The notes: generated by a model from the letters alone, not told the origin. A stretch of DNA of 23,670 nucleotides from Oscillospiraceae bacterium (GCA_019413245.1 DXNX01000014.1:1-23670), one strand, 5' to 3'. Shown: positions 7,317-15,364, counted from the first letter of the stretch. Translations and numbers: made by a program.

Positions 7317-8600
7317 TTACATATTTCCTAAAAACATCAGGCTGGGTTTCGGTATCCGGGTCTGGGTGGAGCGATCAACCGCGATCAGGCCGAACTGCAT
7401 GGCAAACCCCTTCTGCCACTCAAAGTTGTCCAGCAGACTCCAGTAAAAATAGCCCTTGACCGGCAGGCCGTCGGCTACACAGCGCGCCACCCCGGCTGTC
7501 GCCTCATCGATAAAAGCTACCCGCCGGGTATCGTCAGCGGTGGCAATGCCGTTTTCGGTAACGATCAGGTCCCCTTTGAACGCCTCCGCCACCCGGCGCA
7601 GCACATGTTCCAGCGCCGCGGGATAGAATTCATAGTTCATCTGGGTCAATTCTGCACCTTCCGGGGCTGGCAGGCTGCCGGAAGCATCGTACTGGCTGCG
7701 GGTATAATTCTGCACGCCCAGAAAATCATCCTCTGCGATGACCGGCAGATAATGGGCAAATTCATCCTCCCAGTCTTTCTGCGCCGCTTCCTCACCGCCT
7801 GGCAGGGCCTGGATGTCGTGCAGCGACAGGGTCAGCCCCACCTTAACGTGGGGGCACAATTCGCGGATGACGGCGCGGGCCGCCTTGTGGGCTTCCATCA
7901 CCAGCTCATCGCCATGGGCAGTCCGGGGATTGGTGAAACACTGGGGATTTTCCACGCCGAACACCTTTTTGTTTTCCTCGGCCCCTTCCCGCTGACGGGC
8001 CGCCAGCATCTTTTCCAGGTTCATCCCCATCTGCACGCTGCCGTCTGCGCTGCCGTTCTTTGCCGCCTGAGCCATCATCTGCTTCATGTAACGCTTGGCA
8101 ATAGCCGCGACCTGTACCCCCATGTTGGCCTCGTTGATGGTGCAGACATAGTGCAGTTCCTGCCCCAAAGCCTCCATGACATGGCGAACATAGCGGGCAA
8201 AATCCGCCGGAGTGGTATCGGCCTCCCAGCCGCCCTTGGAAATCAGCCATACCGGGCTGGAAAAGTGATGCAGGGTAACCACCGGCTCTACGCCATGGGC
8301 CTTGCAGCAAGCGATAACCTGCCGGTAGTGCTCGACCTCCGATTCATCAAACCGGCCTTCCTCCGGCTCAATGCGTGCCCATTCGATGGAGAAGCGGTAG
8401 GCGTTCAGCCCCGCGTCCGCCATCAGCCGGATATCCTCCTCATAGCGGTGGTAGTGATCCACCGCGTCCAGGCTGGGTTCGGCATAGCTGGTATGCTGCA
8501 TATGTTCCTGTGCCCAGCAATCATTGTAAAAGTTGTTTCCTTCCACTTGGTGCGCCGCCGTCGCCGCGCCCACCAGAAAATCTTCCGAAAATCGTTTCAT
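7317..8600 (-). CDS. GH1 beta-glucosidase / beta-glycosidase
   Basis: Retaining family GH1 glycosidase, 427 residues forming a single TIM barrel. It starts MKRFSEDFLVGAATAAHQVEG, the usual GH1 N-terminal signature. The acid/base is E157 in TINEAN and the nucleophile E349 in LIVTENG. The C-terminus has YFYWSLLDNFEWQKGF. The NFEW form is typical of enzymes acting on unphosphorylated beta-glucosides, galactosides or fucosides rather than the 6-phospho-glycosidases that work with PTS systems, which matches the symporter in this operon. The gene starts 16 bases after the upstream GH2 stop with an AGGAGG site, so co-transcription is near certain. Length is slightly short of the common 440-480. Exact sugar unknown. 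Confidence 0.92.
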   Translation of the reverse strand: MKRFSEDFLVGAATAAHQVEGNNFYNDCWAQEHMQHTSYAEPSLDAVDHYHRYEEDIRLMADAGLNAYRFSIEWARIEPEEGRFDESEVEHYRQVIACCKAHGVEPVVTLHHFSSPVWLISKGGWEADTTPADFARYVRHVMEALGQELHYVCTINEANMGVQVAAIAKRYMKQMMAQAAKNGSADGSVQMGMNLEKMLAARQREGAEENKKVFGVENPQCFTNPRTAHGDELVMEAHKAARAVIRELCPHVKVGLTLSLHDIQALPGGEEAAQKDWEDEFAHYLPVIAEDDFLGVQNYTRSQYDASGSLPAPEGAELTQMNYEFYPAALEHVLRRVAEAFKGDLIVTENGIATADDTRRVAFIDEATAGVARCVADGLPVKGYFYWSLLDNFEWQKGFAMQFGLIAVDRSTQTRIPKPSLMFLGNM

Positions 8601-8616
8601 GTTCTGCCTCCTTGGC

Positions 8617-10809
8617 TCAGTTCCGAGGAATTTTGTTCAGTACAGCGTTGAGCTTGTGTACAAACTCCGGCGTAATCAACGCGCCCATCTGTTTCAGGGT
8701 GGCTTCCACGCTCATCCGTTCCATGGCGCGGACAACCGATTCCGGCATCTGGATGTTCTTTGCCACATCGCCGTAAGCGGCAACGGCTTTTTCCTTCAGC
8801 GGGGCTACCATCTCCTCAAACACTTTTTCGGCTGCTGGATTGGCCCGGATCTCGGCCACCGAGTTCTTGATGGAGAAATATCCTTCGCGGACAATCTCAT
8901 CCTCCCGATCGAACCAGTTGACAATCTGCCCGCCTGCCTTGACATAGTCAGGGTTGGGCTTATCCACCCTGCGGATGATCATAGTATCGGTCACGGCTCC
9001 TGCGCGTGCTTCAATCTCATGCTCCCCGGCAAGAGGCACGGTAAAGACAAATACTTTGTCGCCGGTCTGGCGGCCAGCCTCCTTCCCATCTACCAGAAAA
9101 GTGACTTCCGGCTGGTTGGAATAGACTCGAATCTCGGTTTTGTCCCCTGTCCGGTCGGTGTACCTGCGGCCGCACAGATGCACAAAGGGTTCCTTACTCA
9201 GATACGCCTTGTAAATATAGAAGGCGTCTTTTTTAGTCTTGCGGTCAAAGGTGACCAGTCCTTTCTGGTTCTGGCCCGGTTTGCCGCCCTCATCCCGGCC
9301 GTCAGCGCCGAAATCGAACATATTCCAGCAGTGCATGGCCCAGATATAGGGGCGCTCCGACCACATTTTGAGCATATGCTCATGATACAGAGCCTGGTAT
9401 CCTTCGGTCCAGTCCCCTTTTTCCGGGTGTTCAGCCTGATAGGCGGGGTTGGCGTCGGCACCGTATTCCGAAAGGCCGATAACCGCGTCGGGGTGAGCGT
9501 CATGGAACTGGTCAAACCATTCGTCGTTCTGGTCCCAATCTCCCACATACCAGCCGTAGTACAGATTGTAGCTGCGGATATCCGGCAGCATCACAAAAGG
9601 ATCGTTGGCATCCAGCATGAATACATTTGCCATCGTGGTGGGGCGGGTCTTGTCCAGTTCGTGGCACAGGTCGTTCAAAAGGCGATGGTTTTCCACCATA
9701 TCATCGTTCACGCCGCCGGTAGCAGTGATCTCATTCGAGAGACCCCAGCAAACGATACTGGGATGGTTGTAGTTCTGCACCACCAGTTCCCGCATCTGGG
9801 AGAGACTGTTTTCCCGGGCGGCAGGCAGGTGCTCGGTGATATAAGGGATCTCAGCCCAGGCGATAAGCCCCTTTTCATCGCACAGATCATAGACAATCTG
9901 CGCCTGCTGGTAATGAGCCAACCGCACGGTGTTGGCCCCCATCTCCAACAGAAGGGCAATATCTTCAGCGTGCTCCTTCTCGGTCAGGGCATTGCCCAGC
10001 CCCTGGCGGTCCTGATGACGGGCCGCGCCGCACAAACGGTAGGGAGTACCATTGAGTAGGAATCCTTTGTCAGGGTCAAAAGCGATGGTCCGGCAGCCAA
10101 AGCGCACACGCACCTCGTCTCCCGGCAGGCTGGCCGTACAGGTGTACAGGTACGGGTCTGCCACACCGTTCCAAAGATGTACCTCGGTCAGCAGAAACTC
10201 CGCTTCCGCCTTCCCGTTTTCCACCGGCGCAGTCTTGGTCTGGCCGTCGATGGTAAAGGAAACAGCTTCCGCGTCGCCTTCAATCCAGGCTTGAGCCAGT
10301 ACCCGGGCATTCCGACCTTCCACGGTAGGGGTAATCTTTACCCCGCTGCCGCCCCAGTACCCTAGGGCAAAGTGGGCGGCAGGCACCACAATCTGCTTCA
10401 CTTCACGGTAGATGCCGCCGTAAAAAGTAAAGTCTGCTTTCTGGGGATAGACCCGGTCGTTTTTGCCGTTGTCCACATCTACCGTCAGGGTGTTGTCCCC
10501 CTCTTTCAGAAATGCCGTAACATCACAGCGGAAAGTGGAATAGCCCCCCTGATGTTCGGTAACCTTGATTCCGTTCACAAAGACCACACAGCTCTGTGCT
10601 ACCCCGTCAAATTCCAACCAAACCTGTTCCCCTGCAGCCAGGGCAGGGCGGCGCAGCGTGCGCTCATACCGGCAGGTACCGCGGTAATAGTCATTACCTC
10701 CGTCGGTACCGTCCTGGGCGTTCCAGGTGTGGGGCACCGTCACTTCAATCGTTTCGCACCCCGGCTTAGTAAAGTTCCATCCATGAGAAAGGATTTTCAC
10801 ATTTCGCAT
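8617..10809 (-). CDS. GH2 beta-galactosidase-like glycoside hydrolase (730 aa)
   Basis: Second GH2 enzyme of the operon, distinct in sequence from the 814-residue one. The N-terminal sugar-binding domain contains DFTFYGGIYREV (126-137), followed by a barrel with GAARHQDRQGLG (261-272), acid/base E360 in WGLSNEITATGG and nucleophile E448 in IGLSEYGAD. Near the barrel end FDFGADGRDEGG and KGLVTFDRKTKKDAFY resemble Clostridia/Bacteroidetes beta-galactosidases. An NQK triplet there superficially recalls the NxK motif of beta-glucuronidases, but the context is that of the galactosidase group. The last 110 residues are an unusual charged, helical tail. I chose the ATG at 10809 because AAGGAG lies 9 bases upstream; the longer reading from 10848 starts inside the upstream hairpin. 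No signal peptide. Confidence 0.88.
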   Translation of the reverse strand: MRNVKILSHGWNFTKPGCETIEVTVPHTWNAQDGTDGGNDYYRGTCRYERTLRRPALAAGEQVWLEFDGVAQSCVVFVNGIKVTEHQGGYSTFRCDVTAFLKEGDNTLTVDVDNGKNDRVYPQKADFTFYGGIYREVKQIVVPAAHFALGYWGGSGVKITPTVEGRNARVLAQAWIEGDAEAVSFTIDGQTKTAPVENGKAEAEFLLTEVHLWNGVADPYLYTCTASLPGDEVRVRFGCRTIAFDPDKGFLLNGTPYRLCGAARHQDRQGLGNALTEKEHAEDIALLLEMGANTVRLAHYQQAQIVYDLCDEKGLIAWAEIPYITEHLPAARENSLSQMRELVVQNYNHPSIVCWGLSNEITATGGVNDDMVENHRLLNDLCHELDKTRPTTMANVFMLDANDPFVMLPDIRSYNLYYGWYVGDWDQNDEWFDQFHDAHPDAVIGLSEYGADANPAYQAEHPEKGDWTEGYQALYHEHMLKMWSERPYIWAMHCWNMFDFGADGRDEGGKPGQNQKGLVTFDRKTKKDAFYIYKAYLSKEPFVHLCGRRYTDRTGDKTEIRVYSNQPEVTFLVDGKEAGRQTGDKVFVFTVPLAGEHEIEARAGAVTDTMIIRRVDKPNPDYVKAGGQIVNWFDREDEIVREGYFSIKNSVAEIRANPAAEKVFEEMVAPLKEKAVAAYGDVAKNIQMPESVVRAMERMSVEATLKQMGALITPEFVHKLNAVLNKIPRN

Positions 10810-10835
10810 TGTAATACGCTCCTTATTCGGGAAAA

Positions 10836-10861
10836 GGCTTGCGGACATTCCGCCGCAAGCC
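10836..10861 (-). terminator. Intra-operon hairpin between symporter and GH2 genes
   Basis: On the minus strand GGCTTGCGG (10861-10853) pairs perfectly with CCGCAAGCC (10844-10836) across an 8-base loop and is followed by TTTTCCC. It resembles a leaky intrinsic terminator or an RNA-stabilising stem that would set different levels of transporter and enzymes. Confidence 0.55.
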
Positions 10862-10878
10862 CGTTTTCATTTTATAGA

Positions 10879-12264
10879 TCAGGCGTTGGCACCCTTCTGG
10901 GCTTCCGCCTGCTTCTTCTGTTCTTCAAATGCCGCGGCCTTGGGTTCCAGCTTAGCAAACGCCAGGGCGCACGCACCGATCACCACCAGCAGGATGGCCG
11001 GTACCAGGGAAAAGTCCACGCGGATCATCATCAAGGCGCTGGCGGGCTGTTCGGTCACGCCTTCCGCCGATACATACCCCGCCAGCATCAGCAGCATACC
11101 GGTGACCCAGGAACCCAAGGAGGCGCCCATTTTGGAGGCAAAGTTGGCCAGGATACCGGAGGAGCCGTCCATACGGGGCATTCCGATCATTTCATTGTAA
11201 GTGCAGATGTTCATGATGAAGAGAACGCCATAGTAAGCCAACGGCAGGGTGGCAAAGGTACCCAGTGCATAACCCACATAAACACCCAGAATATTCGTGC
11301 CGGAGAAGAATGCAATTACATAGCCGACAACGCCAATACCACTGAACACAGTGATCATTTTTCCCATCGAACCAATTTTTTTCATAATCGTCGGGAACAG
11401 AGTCATCAGCGGCAACAAGACAATGGAGAAGATGGACATCACGCCCAACGCATCCAGGTTGCCTACAATCCATTTGAAATAGTAACTGCCCACCGCCAGA
11501 TTGGTAATGACATTGTAGCTCAGCATGATGATGGCATAAAACCACACATATTTGTTCTTGCGGAACAGCAGGAAGATCTCATGCAGACGGATAGGCTCCT
11601 GCTTGGAAGAAGCGTCCACTTCCGGGTCCTCCTTGCACAGGAAGAAACGCAGGAAACCGATAAGGGTGGCGGGGATCATAATGATGGTCACCAGGGTGGT
11701 CCAGCCACGGGCAGAAGTAGCCAGACGGCCCATCAGCATGGGGAAACCGATGCTCAGCACCATGGACGCCGCCATTGTCACCAGGCCACCATAGGAAGCC
11801 ATCTTGCGCATAAGGACCGGGTTGTTGCTCAGGAACCGGATGGTATAGGGATTGGCAGCCGCATTGCGCATCGTGGCGAACACCGAGAAGGTCAGGGTGT
11901 ACATGCAGAAAATCCAGGCACACTTGATAAATTCGCTCCATTCCGGGCTGCCCGCAAACAACAGCACAGTACAGAGGGTCTGCCCCACAATGCACAGCTC
12001 ATAAGGCCGACCTTTGCCCAGTTTGGTGTGGGTGTTGTCTACCATCCACCCCGCAAAAATATCCGTGAAGGCGTCTACCACCTTGCTGGCCAACAGCAGT
12101 GTGCCCACCAGCGCAATATTGATGCCCAACGTATCCGATGCATAGATGGACAGATAGTTCAGTGTAATCACATTGACCCACGCCGCGGAAATATCCGAGG
12201 ATTTCCACGCCATCAGTCGTCCGAATCCCAGTTTGTCGGGATTCTTCACTTTGTTTTTACCCAT
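10879..12264 (-). CDS. GPH-family glycoside:cation symporter (MFS_2)
   Basis: Integral membrane sugar symporter of the glycoside-pentoside-hexuronide family (relatives MelB, LacS, UidB), 461 residues with about 12 hydrophobic helices. The conserved first half has KVVDAFTDIFAGWMVDNTHT, where D64 and D68 correspond to the helix-II acidic residues that bind the coupling cation in MelB, followed by KLGKGRPYEL. The C-terminus is a short charged cytoplasmic tail without a fused EIIA domain, unlike LacS. It is first in a minus-strand operon with two GH2 enzymes and a GH1 enzyme, so it probably imports a short galactoside, glucoside or glucuronide for cytoplasmic hydrolysis. The ATG at 12264 has a TAGGAGG site. 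It is divergent from the AraC regulator at 12526. Confidence 0.9.
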   Translation of the reverse strand: MGKNKVKNPDKLGFGRLMAWKSSDISAAWVNVITLNYLSIYASDTLGINIALVGTLLLASKVVDAFTDIFAGWMVDNTHTKLGKGRPYELCIVGQTLCTVLLFAGSPEWSEFIKCAWIFCMYTLTFSVFATMRNAAANPYTIRFLSNNPVLMRKMASYGGLVTMAASMVLSIGFPMLMGRLATSARGWTTLVTIIMIPATLIGFLRFFLCKEDPEVDASSKQEPIRLHEIFLLFRKNKYVWFYAIIMLSYNVITNLAVGSYYFKWIVGNLDALGVMSIFSIVLLPLMTLFPTIMKKIGSMGKMITVFSGIGVVGYVIAFFSGTNILGVYVGYALGTFATLPLAYYGVLFIMNICTYNEMIGMPRMDGSSGILANFASKMGASLGSWVTGMLLMLAGYVSAEGVTEQPASALMMIRVDFSLVPAILLVVIGACALAFAKLEPKAAAFEEQKKQAEAQKGANA

Positions 12265-12382
12265 GATGTTTTCCTCCTAATTGCAGTTTTCGCTGCTGCT
12301 GCCTTTTTCTTGCAGGCTGCACGCCTGAAAGAGTGGTTCCTTTTCTGCCTACAAGATACCGCGGAATGTATTCTTCTGAAAG

Positions 12383-12463
12383 CCATATATTTGCTATTTC
12401 TATTATTTTTTCGTTTTATTTTTATTTTTCACCTAATTTTTGACATTTCAATCAAATATATGG
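12383..12463. promoter_or_regulatory. Candidate operator pair: 11-bp inverted repeat between symporter operon and AraC gene
   Basis: CCATATATTTG (12383-12393) and its exact reverse complement (12453-12463) are separated by 59 bases of very AT-rich DNA, 70 bp centre to centre. Both are preceded, on their own strand, by GAAA. The right copy falls inside the predicted AraC promoter spacer and the left copy is on the symporter side. This fits a regulator that binds both sides and loops or activates divergently. Confidence 0.5.
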
Positions 12464-12469
12464 TATTTC
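12440..12469 (+). promoter_or_regulatory. Possible promoter of the glycoside-locus AraC regulator
   Basis: A perfect TTGACA (12440-12445) is followed after 18 bases by a weak TATTTC (12464-12469), 57 bases before the TTG start. The -10 is poor, so confidence is moderate. Confidence 0.4.
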
Positions 12470-12525
12470 TTTAGTTGCCGTGGTACACTGGTGGTACAAC
12501 GATACTGGCAAAAGAGGATTTACCC

Positions 12526-13752
12526 TTGGACATACAAGAACTAGAAAACAATATGGCACTTTTTCGGGAGATGATCCGATGCGGTTCCGAGATCAGCACC
12601 TGGTGCTTTGATGAAAGCGGAAACTTGTTGGAGACCAACTCCTCCCACCGGGATGTTTTTCTGGAGCTGATGAAGTATTTTTCCTTCCAGACGGTCCTTA
12701 AGCAGCACAGTGACCAGCAATCTTACCCCATCTGGCTGACCATGCCCCTGGGTATTTCCTGGATTGCGGCATTTTACAAGCCGGAACAGCAGCTAAGGCG
12801 GATCTACATGATTGGGCCGGTGGCCAGCGTAGAAATTTCGCTGCGCACCATCAGGGACACCCTGCTTTCTCTGCCCGGCCTGGCCTCCAGCATCAGCTGG
12901 CAGCAAGAGCTGGAGGATGCCATGCACAGCGTGCCGGTCTATTCCTCCATGGTGATGAATCAGCTGTGCCTTATGCTGCATTATGCCATCACCGCCGAAC
13001 GGATTCAGACCAGCGACATTGCATTCCAGCACAACCAGATTGCCTCCACCACGGGCAAGGCCGCCCCCCAGGACCGGCACCATACCTGGATGGCCGAGCA
13101 GAACCTGATGCGGATGATCCGTGAGGGCGACCTGAACTACAAGGATGCCCTAAACAGAGTGCGCACCCTGAGCAGCGGTGTGCCTCTGCGTACAGGGGAT
13201 GCCCTGCGCCAGGCCAAGACCTCGGTGATCGTTTCCATTTCCCTCTGCGTCCGGGCTGCCATTCAGGGCGGCCTTTCCCCCGAAACGGCCTATTCTGTGG
13301 GGGATCAGTACATTCAGAGCGTGGAAGAAGCCAAAACACTGGGAGACGTGGGTGCCATCCATCATGTCATGTTCGCCGACCTTGTGCAGCGGGTCCACCG
13401 GTGCCGCAGCAATCCCGATGTATCCCAGAATATCCGACGCTGCTGCGATTACATCGAGACTCACACGGAGGCCCCCTTAAGCATTGCTCAGCTGGCCGGG
13501 ATGGTAGGCTATACCGACTACTACCTTTCCCGCAAATTCAAGGAGGAAGTAAAGGTCAGTATCTCGGATTACATCAAGATTGCCCGGGTGGAGCGAGCCA
13601 AGTTCCTGCTGAGCGACGGCGGCTGTACCGTGCAGGAAGTAGCCGCCCGGCTGCATTTCTGTTCTCCCAGTCATTTCGGCTCTGTGTTCCGCAAGGTAAC
13701 AGGCTGCACCCCGCGGGAATTTCGGGAAAGCTGCGAAACCAAACTTCTGTAA
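12526..13752 (+). CDS. AraC-family transcriptional regulator (glycoside operon)
   Basis: Probable regulator of the divergent symporter/glycosidase operon, 408 residues from a TTG at 12526. That start has an AGAGGA site 7 bases upstream; the reading upstream to 12475 lacks one. The C-terminal 105 residues are a standard AraC DNA-binding domain: ISIAQLAGMVGYTDYYLSRKFKE-like first helix-turn-helix (near 318-340) and VQEVAARLHFCSPSHFGSVF as the second, ending CTPREFRE. The long N-terminal region (about 300 residues) does not look like a cupin. It resembles the sensor half of larger clostridial AraC proteins with a YSIRK- or PocR-like role, but I cannot name the domain. No membrane segment is evident. 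Regulation is inferred from position and the inverted repeat upstream. Confidence 0.87.
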   Translation: MDIQELENNMALFREMIRCGSEISTWCFDESGNLLETNSSHRDVFLELMKYFSFQTVLKQHSDQQSYPIWLTMPLGISWIAAFYKPEQQLRRIYMIGPVASVEISLRTIRDTLLSLPGLASSISWQQELEDAMHSVPVYSSMVMNQLCLMLHYAITAERIQTSDIAFQHNQIASTTGKAAPQDRHHTWMAEQNLMRMIREGDLNYKDALNRVRTLSSGVPLRTGDALRQAKTSVIVSISLCVRAAIQGGLSPETAYSVGDQYIQSVEEAKTLGDVGAIHHVMFADLVQRVHRCRSNPDVSQNIRRCCDYIETHTEAPLSIAQLAGMVGYTDYYLSRKFKEEVKVSISDYIKIARVERAKFLLSDGGCTVQEVAARLHFCSPSHFGSVFRKVTGCTPREFRESCETKLL

Positions 13753-13786
13753 GCGGGATGATTTTCCTGGGATTGGTCATCCCCGC
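13753..13786 (+). terminator. Stem-loop after the second AraC gene
   Basis: GCGGGATGA (13753-13761) pairs with TCATCCCCGC (13777-13786) with one bulged base. No T-run follows, so this is only a possible terminator. Confidence 0.35.
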
Positions 13787-13941
13787 CACCTTAGCCTCCG
13801 CCATATTGTGGTAGGCGAGATAGGTCCGATCCTATTCGACATTGTAATCTCCCTACCAACGCCGGATGGCAATCTCATACCCTTCGTTTTGCAGTCCCTC
13901 TGATGGTAACACACAGCAGTCACTGCGCCCTCGAAAGTCAT
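13757..13941 (-). pseudogene. Possible coding remnant, unrecognised
   Basis: The minus strand holds protein-like but broken reading: GLQNEGYEIAIRRW, TAG, GDYNVE, TAG, DRTYLAYHNMAEAKVAG and MTNPRKIIPLTE in one frame. A second frame begins MTFEGAVTAVCYHQ from an ATG at 13941. A single frameshift would join them. I do not recognise the family. Both stops are TAG and could come from CAG by one transition. It may be chance. Confidence 0.25.
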
Positions 13942-13982
13942 TTTTTGTTATAACTGGCACAAAATCGTGTTGTTTTTAACAA

Positions 13983-14018
13983 ATATCCATCCTCCCGCAA
14001 AGTCAGGAGGATGGATAT
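13983..14018 (-). terminator. Intrinsic terminator of the small membrane-protein operon
   Basis: A 13-bp perfect stem (13983-13995 with 14006-14018; core TATCCATCCTCC) has a 10-base loop. On the minus strand it is followed by TTTGTT, about 100 bases after the 67-aa gene's stop. Confidence 0.7.
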
Positions 14019-14095
14019 AGAGGGGGCAGCACGCAGGTGCAAGCCTATACATTTGTTCTGTTAATCCAAAGAGCGCTGCTTACTGCCCGCCATAT

Positions 14096-14122
14096 GGTTT
14101 CAATGTTTTGGTTTCAATGTTT
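14096..14122. repeat. Tandem 14-bp duplication at the end of the 67-aa gene
   Basis: GGTTTCAATGTTTT (14096-14109) is repeated as GGTTTCAATGTTT (14110-14122), running into the stop codon of the small gene on the minus strand. It is probably slippage; no function is seen. Confidence 0.6.
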
Positions 14123-14325
14123 CAGCGGTTCTGCTGGTTTTGTTCCTCCTTCAGGCGGGACTTTGCTTCTTCAACGGTCTCCCCGTCCTTTGTCAGGTAG
14201 CGGTCCACGAAAGCATCCTCAATTTTGGCATATCCGCCCACAACGGTATCCTCAATTTTGCCGAAAGCTGCGGTGACATTCCGGGCAATTTTTTCGTTTG
14301 CTTTTACAAGTTTTGATTTTGCCAT
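14122..14325 (-). CDS. Small conserved charged protein of unknown function (67 aa)
   Basis: A 67-residue soluble, highly charged, helical protein beginning MAKSKLVKANEKIA. It contains an internal near-repeat (FGKIEDTVVGGY and YAKIEDAFVDRY, about residues 21-43) and ends in a lysine/glutamate-rich helix. I recall similar short proteins in Clostridia, usually without assigned function; that is memory, not a search. It has no membrane segment. Its start lies 22 bases inside the upstream membrane gene, so it is translated from the same transcript as the third gene of a TetR-controlled operon. The amphipathic repeats suggest that it may associate with its membrane-protein partners, but this is inference. 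Confidence 0.75.
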   Translation of the reverse strand: MAKSKLVKANEKIARNVTAAFGKIEDTVVGGYAKIEDAFVDRYLTKDGETVEEAKSRLKEEQNQQNR

Positions 14326-14996
14326 ACATCATTTTCCTTTCTTGTTCGTGTTATCATACAGATTCCCAGTGACAGAATAAACAGGCATATCGCTGCACCC
14401 GTAATGGCATTCATCCGGCACATCTGCATCTCTTCCATGCTTCCAAATGACACCAGCATAGACTGTTGCAGAGTCAGGACAGAAGCAGCTACTTCGGCCT
14501 GTCTGATCCGGCACAGAACAGCAGACAGGGTTGAGTATTCCTTGCGCTGCCGGATGGTCTGTCTTACGGACGCGGCAATCTTGCCAAAGGTGTAGGTCGC
14601 TATAGTGATCATAGTGATCTTCCCGTGCGGCATTCCGATTCTTTGTGCTATGCTGATTGCATTGACCCACGCCAGAACCATGCTCAACAAAATCAGCAGG
14701 GCCCCGGTGGATTTGAAAAGCAGCGTTTCCGTTACGTTGGAATTTGTTTTTTTCCGGTTTATCGCGCACAAAACGGCACCGAATCGCAAAATTAACAAAA
14801 GGCCATAAAAAGCACTCATAGCCACAAACCACATGGACAGCTGAAGAATCCCCAAGGCGCCGTGGTACAGCGCATACAGGAAATTGCAGCCAAGGGACAG
14901 GACAGCCGACCTCAACAGCCGTTCCCGAGCAGCAGCGTACCTTTTTGCGTGCTGCGCCTTGAAAGCTGGCAAACAGGCTCTTTGTTTTCGGTTCAA
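14304..14996 (-). CDS. Membrane protein of unknown function (230 aa)
   Basis: An integral membrane protein, unrecognised. Hydrophobic segments lie near residues 28-50, 54-78, 92-116, 125-147 and 197-216, giving about five helices with a cationic N-terminus (MNRKQRACLPAFKAQHAKR). The loop 148-195 is hydrophilic and probably cytoplasmic, with IRQRKEYSTLSAVLCRIRQ. The start is a TTG at 14996 whose first bases overlap the stop of the 123-aa gene (TTGA), with AAAGGA 8 bases upstream. The end overlaps the next gene by 22 bases. No catalytic motif or ATP-binding site is visible. It could be an efflux helper, an envelope protein or a small-molecule channel component; I do not assign one. Confidence 0.72.
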   Translation of the reverse strand: MNRKQRACLPAFKAQHAKRYAAARERLLRSAVLSLGCNFLYALYHGALGILQLSMWFVAMSAFYGLLLILRFGAVLCAINRKKTNSNVTETLLFKSTGALLILLSMVLAWVNAISIAQRIGMPHGKITMITIATYTFGKIAASVRQTIRQRKEYSTLSAVLCRIRQAEVAASVLTLQQSMLVSFGSMEEMQMCRMNAITGAAICLFILSLGICMITRTRKENDVWQNQNL

Positions 14997-15364
14997 TCCT
15001 TAATTCCTTTTGTGAGCGGCACCAAAGTTAGGAGAATAAGAATTCCGGCCAGTCCCACAATGATGCCGAGAACCGTTTTATCCCACACCATGGTGAAGCA
15101 CATTCCCACCCCGAGTGCCAGCGCGCCGACGATACCGGCTGCCATGATCAGAATGGTCTTGCCGCAAAGACGAACAGGCCGCTTGTGTTCCATCTTTCGC
15201 CAGACAAAGACGGTTACCACTCCCAGCAGCACGCCCGCACAGCCCAATACGATACCGGGGCGGAAAGAGTTCCACTCCTGAATCAGTGCCATACACATGC
15301 CCAGAGCAAACAGCACGCCGCTGACCGTTCCGAGCAGCATTGCAACAAAACTGCTTTTCTTCAT
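14993..15364 (-). CDS. Four-helix membrane protein of unknown function (123 aa)
   Basis: A small hydrophobic protein with four predicted helices (about 7-27, 37-56, 69-92, 97-117) arranged as two similar halves: each half has a glycine-rich helix (GTVSGVLFALGMCMAL, GIVGALALGVGMCFTM) followed by a second helix. The internal similarity suggests duplication of a two-helix unit. It is the first gene after the TetR-flanked promoter, with a GGAGGTG site 8 bases before the ATG at 15364. Its stop overlaps the next start by four bases. Two-half four-helix proteins include small multidrug transporters, but the SMR signature glutamate in helix 1 is absent, so I leave the function open. Confidence 0.75.
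   Translation of the reverse strand: MKKSSFVAMLLGTVSGVLFALGMCMALIQEWNSFRPGIVLGCAGVLLGVVTVFVWRKMEHKRPVRLCGKTILIMAAGIVGALALGVGMCFTMVWDKTVLGIIVGLAGILILLTLVPLTKGIKD

Noticed and set aside
5798..7459. 553-aa open frame on the plus strand
   Set aside because: It is antisense to the 814-aa GH2 gene, whose catalytic motifs are intact.
8617..10809. Beta-glucuronidase call based on an N-Q-K triplet
   Set aside because: The surrounding sequence (KGLVTFDRKTKKDAFY) matches the beta-galactosidase group rather than the GNKKG context of glucuronidases.
10372..12474. 700-aa open frame on the plus strand
   Set aside because: It is antisense to the GPH symporter and the GH2 start, with a composition typical of a complement of a membrane-protein gene.
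14096..14122. CRISPR-like repeat
   Set aside because: Only two adjacent copies with no spacer; it is a simple tandem duplication.
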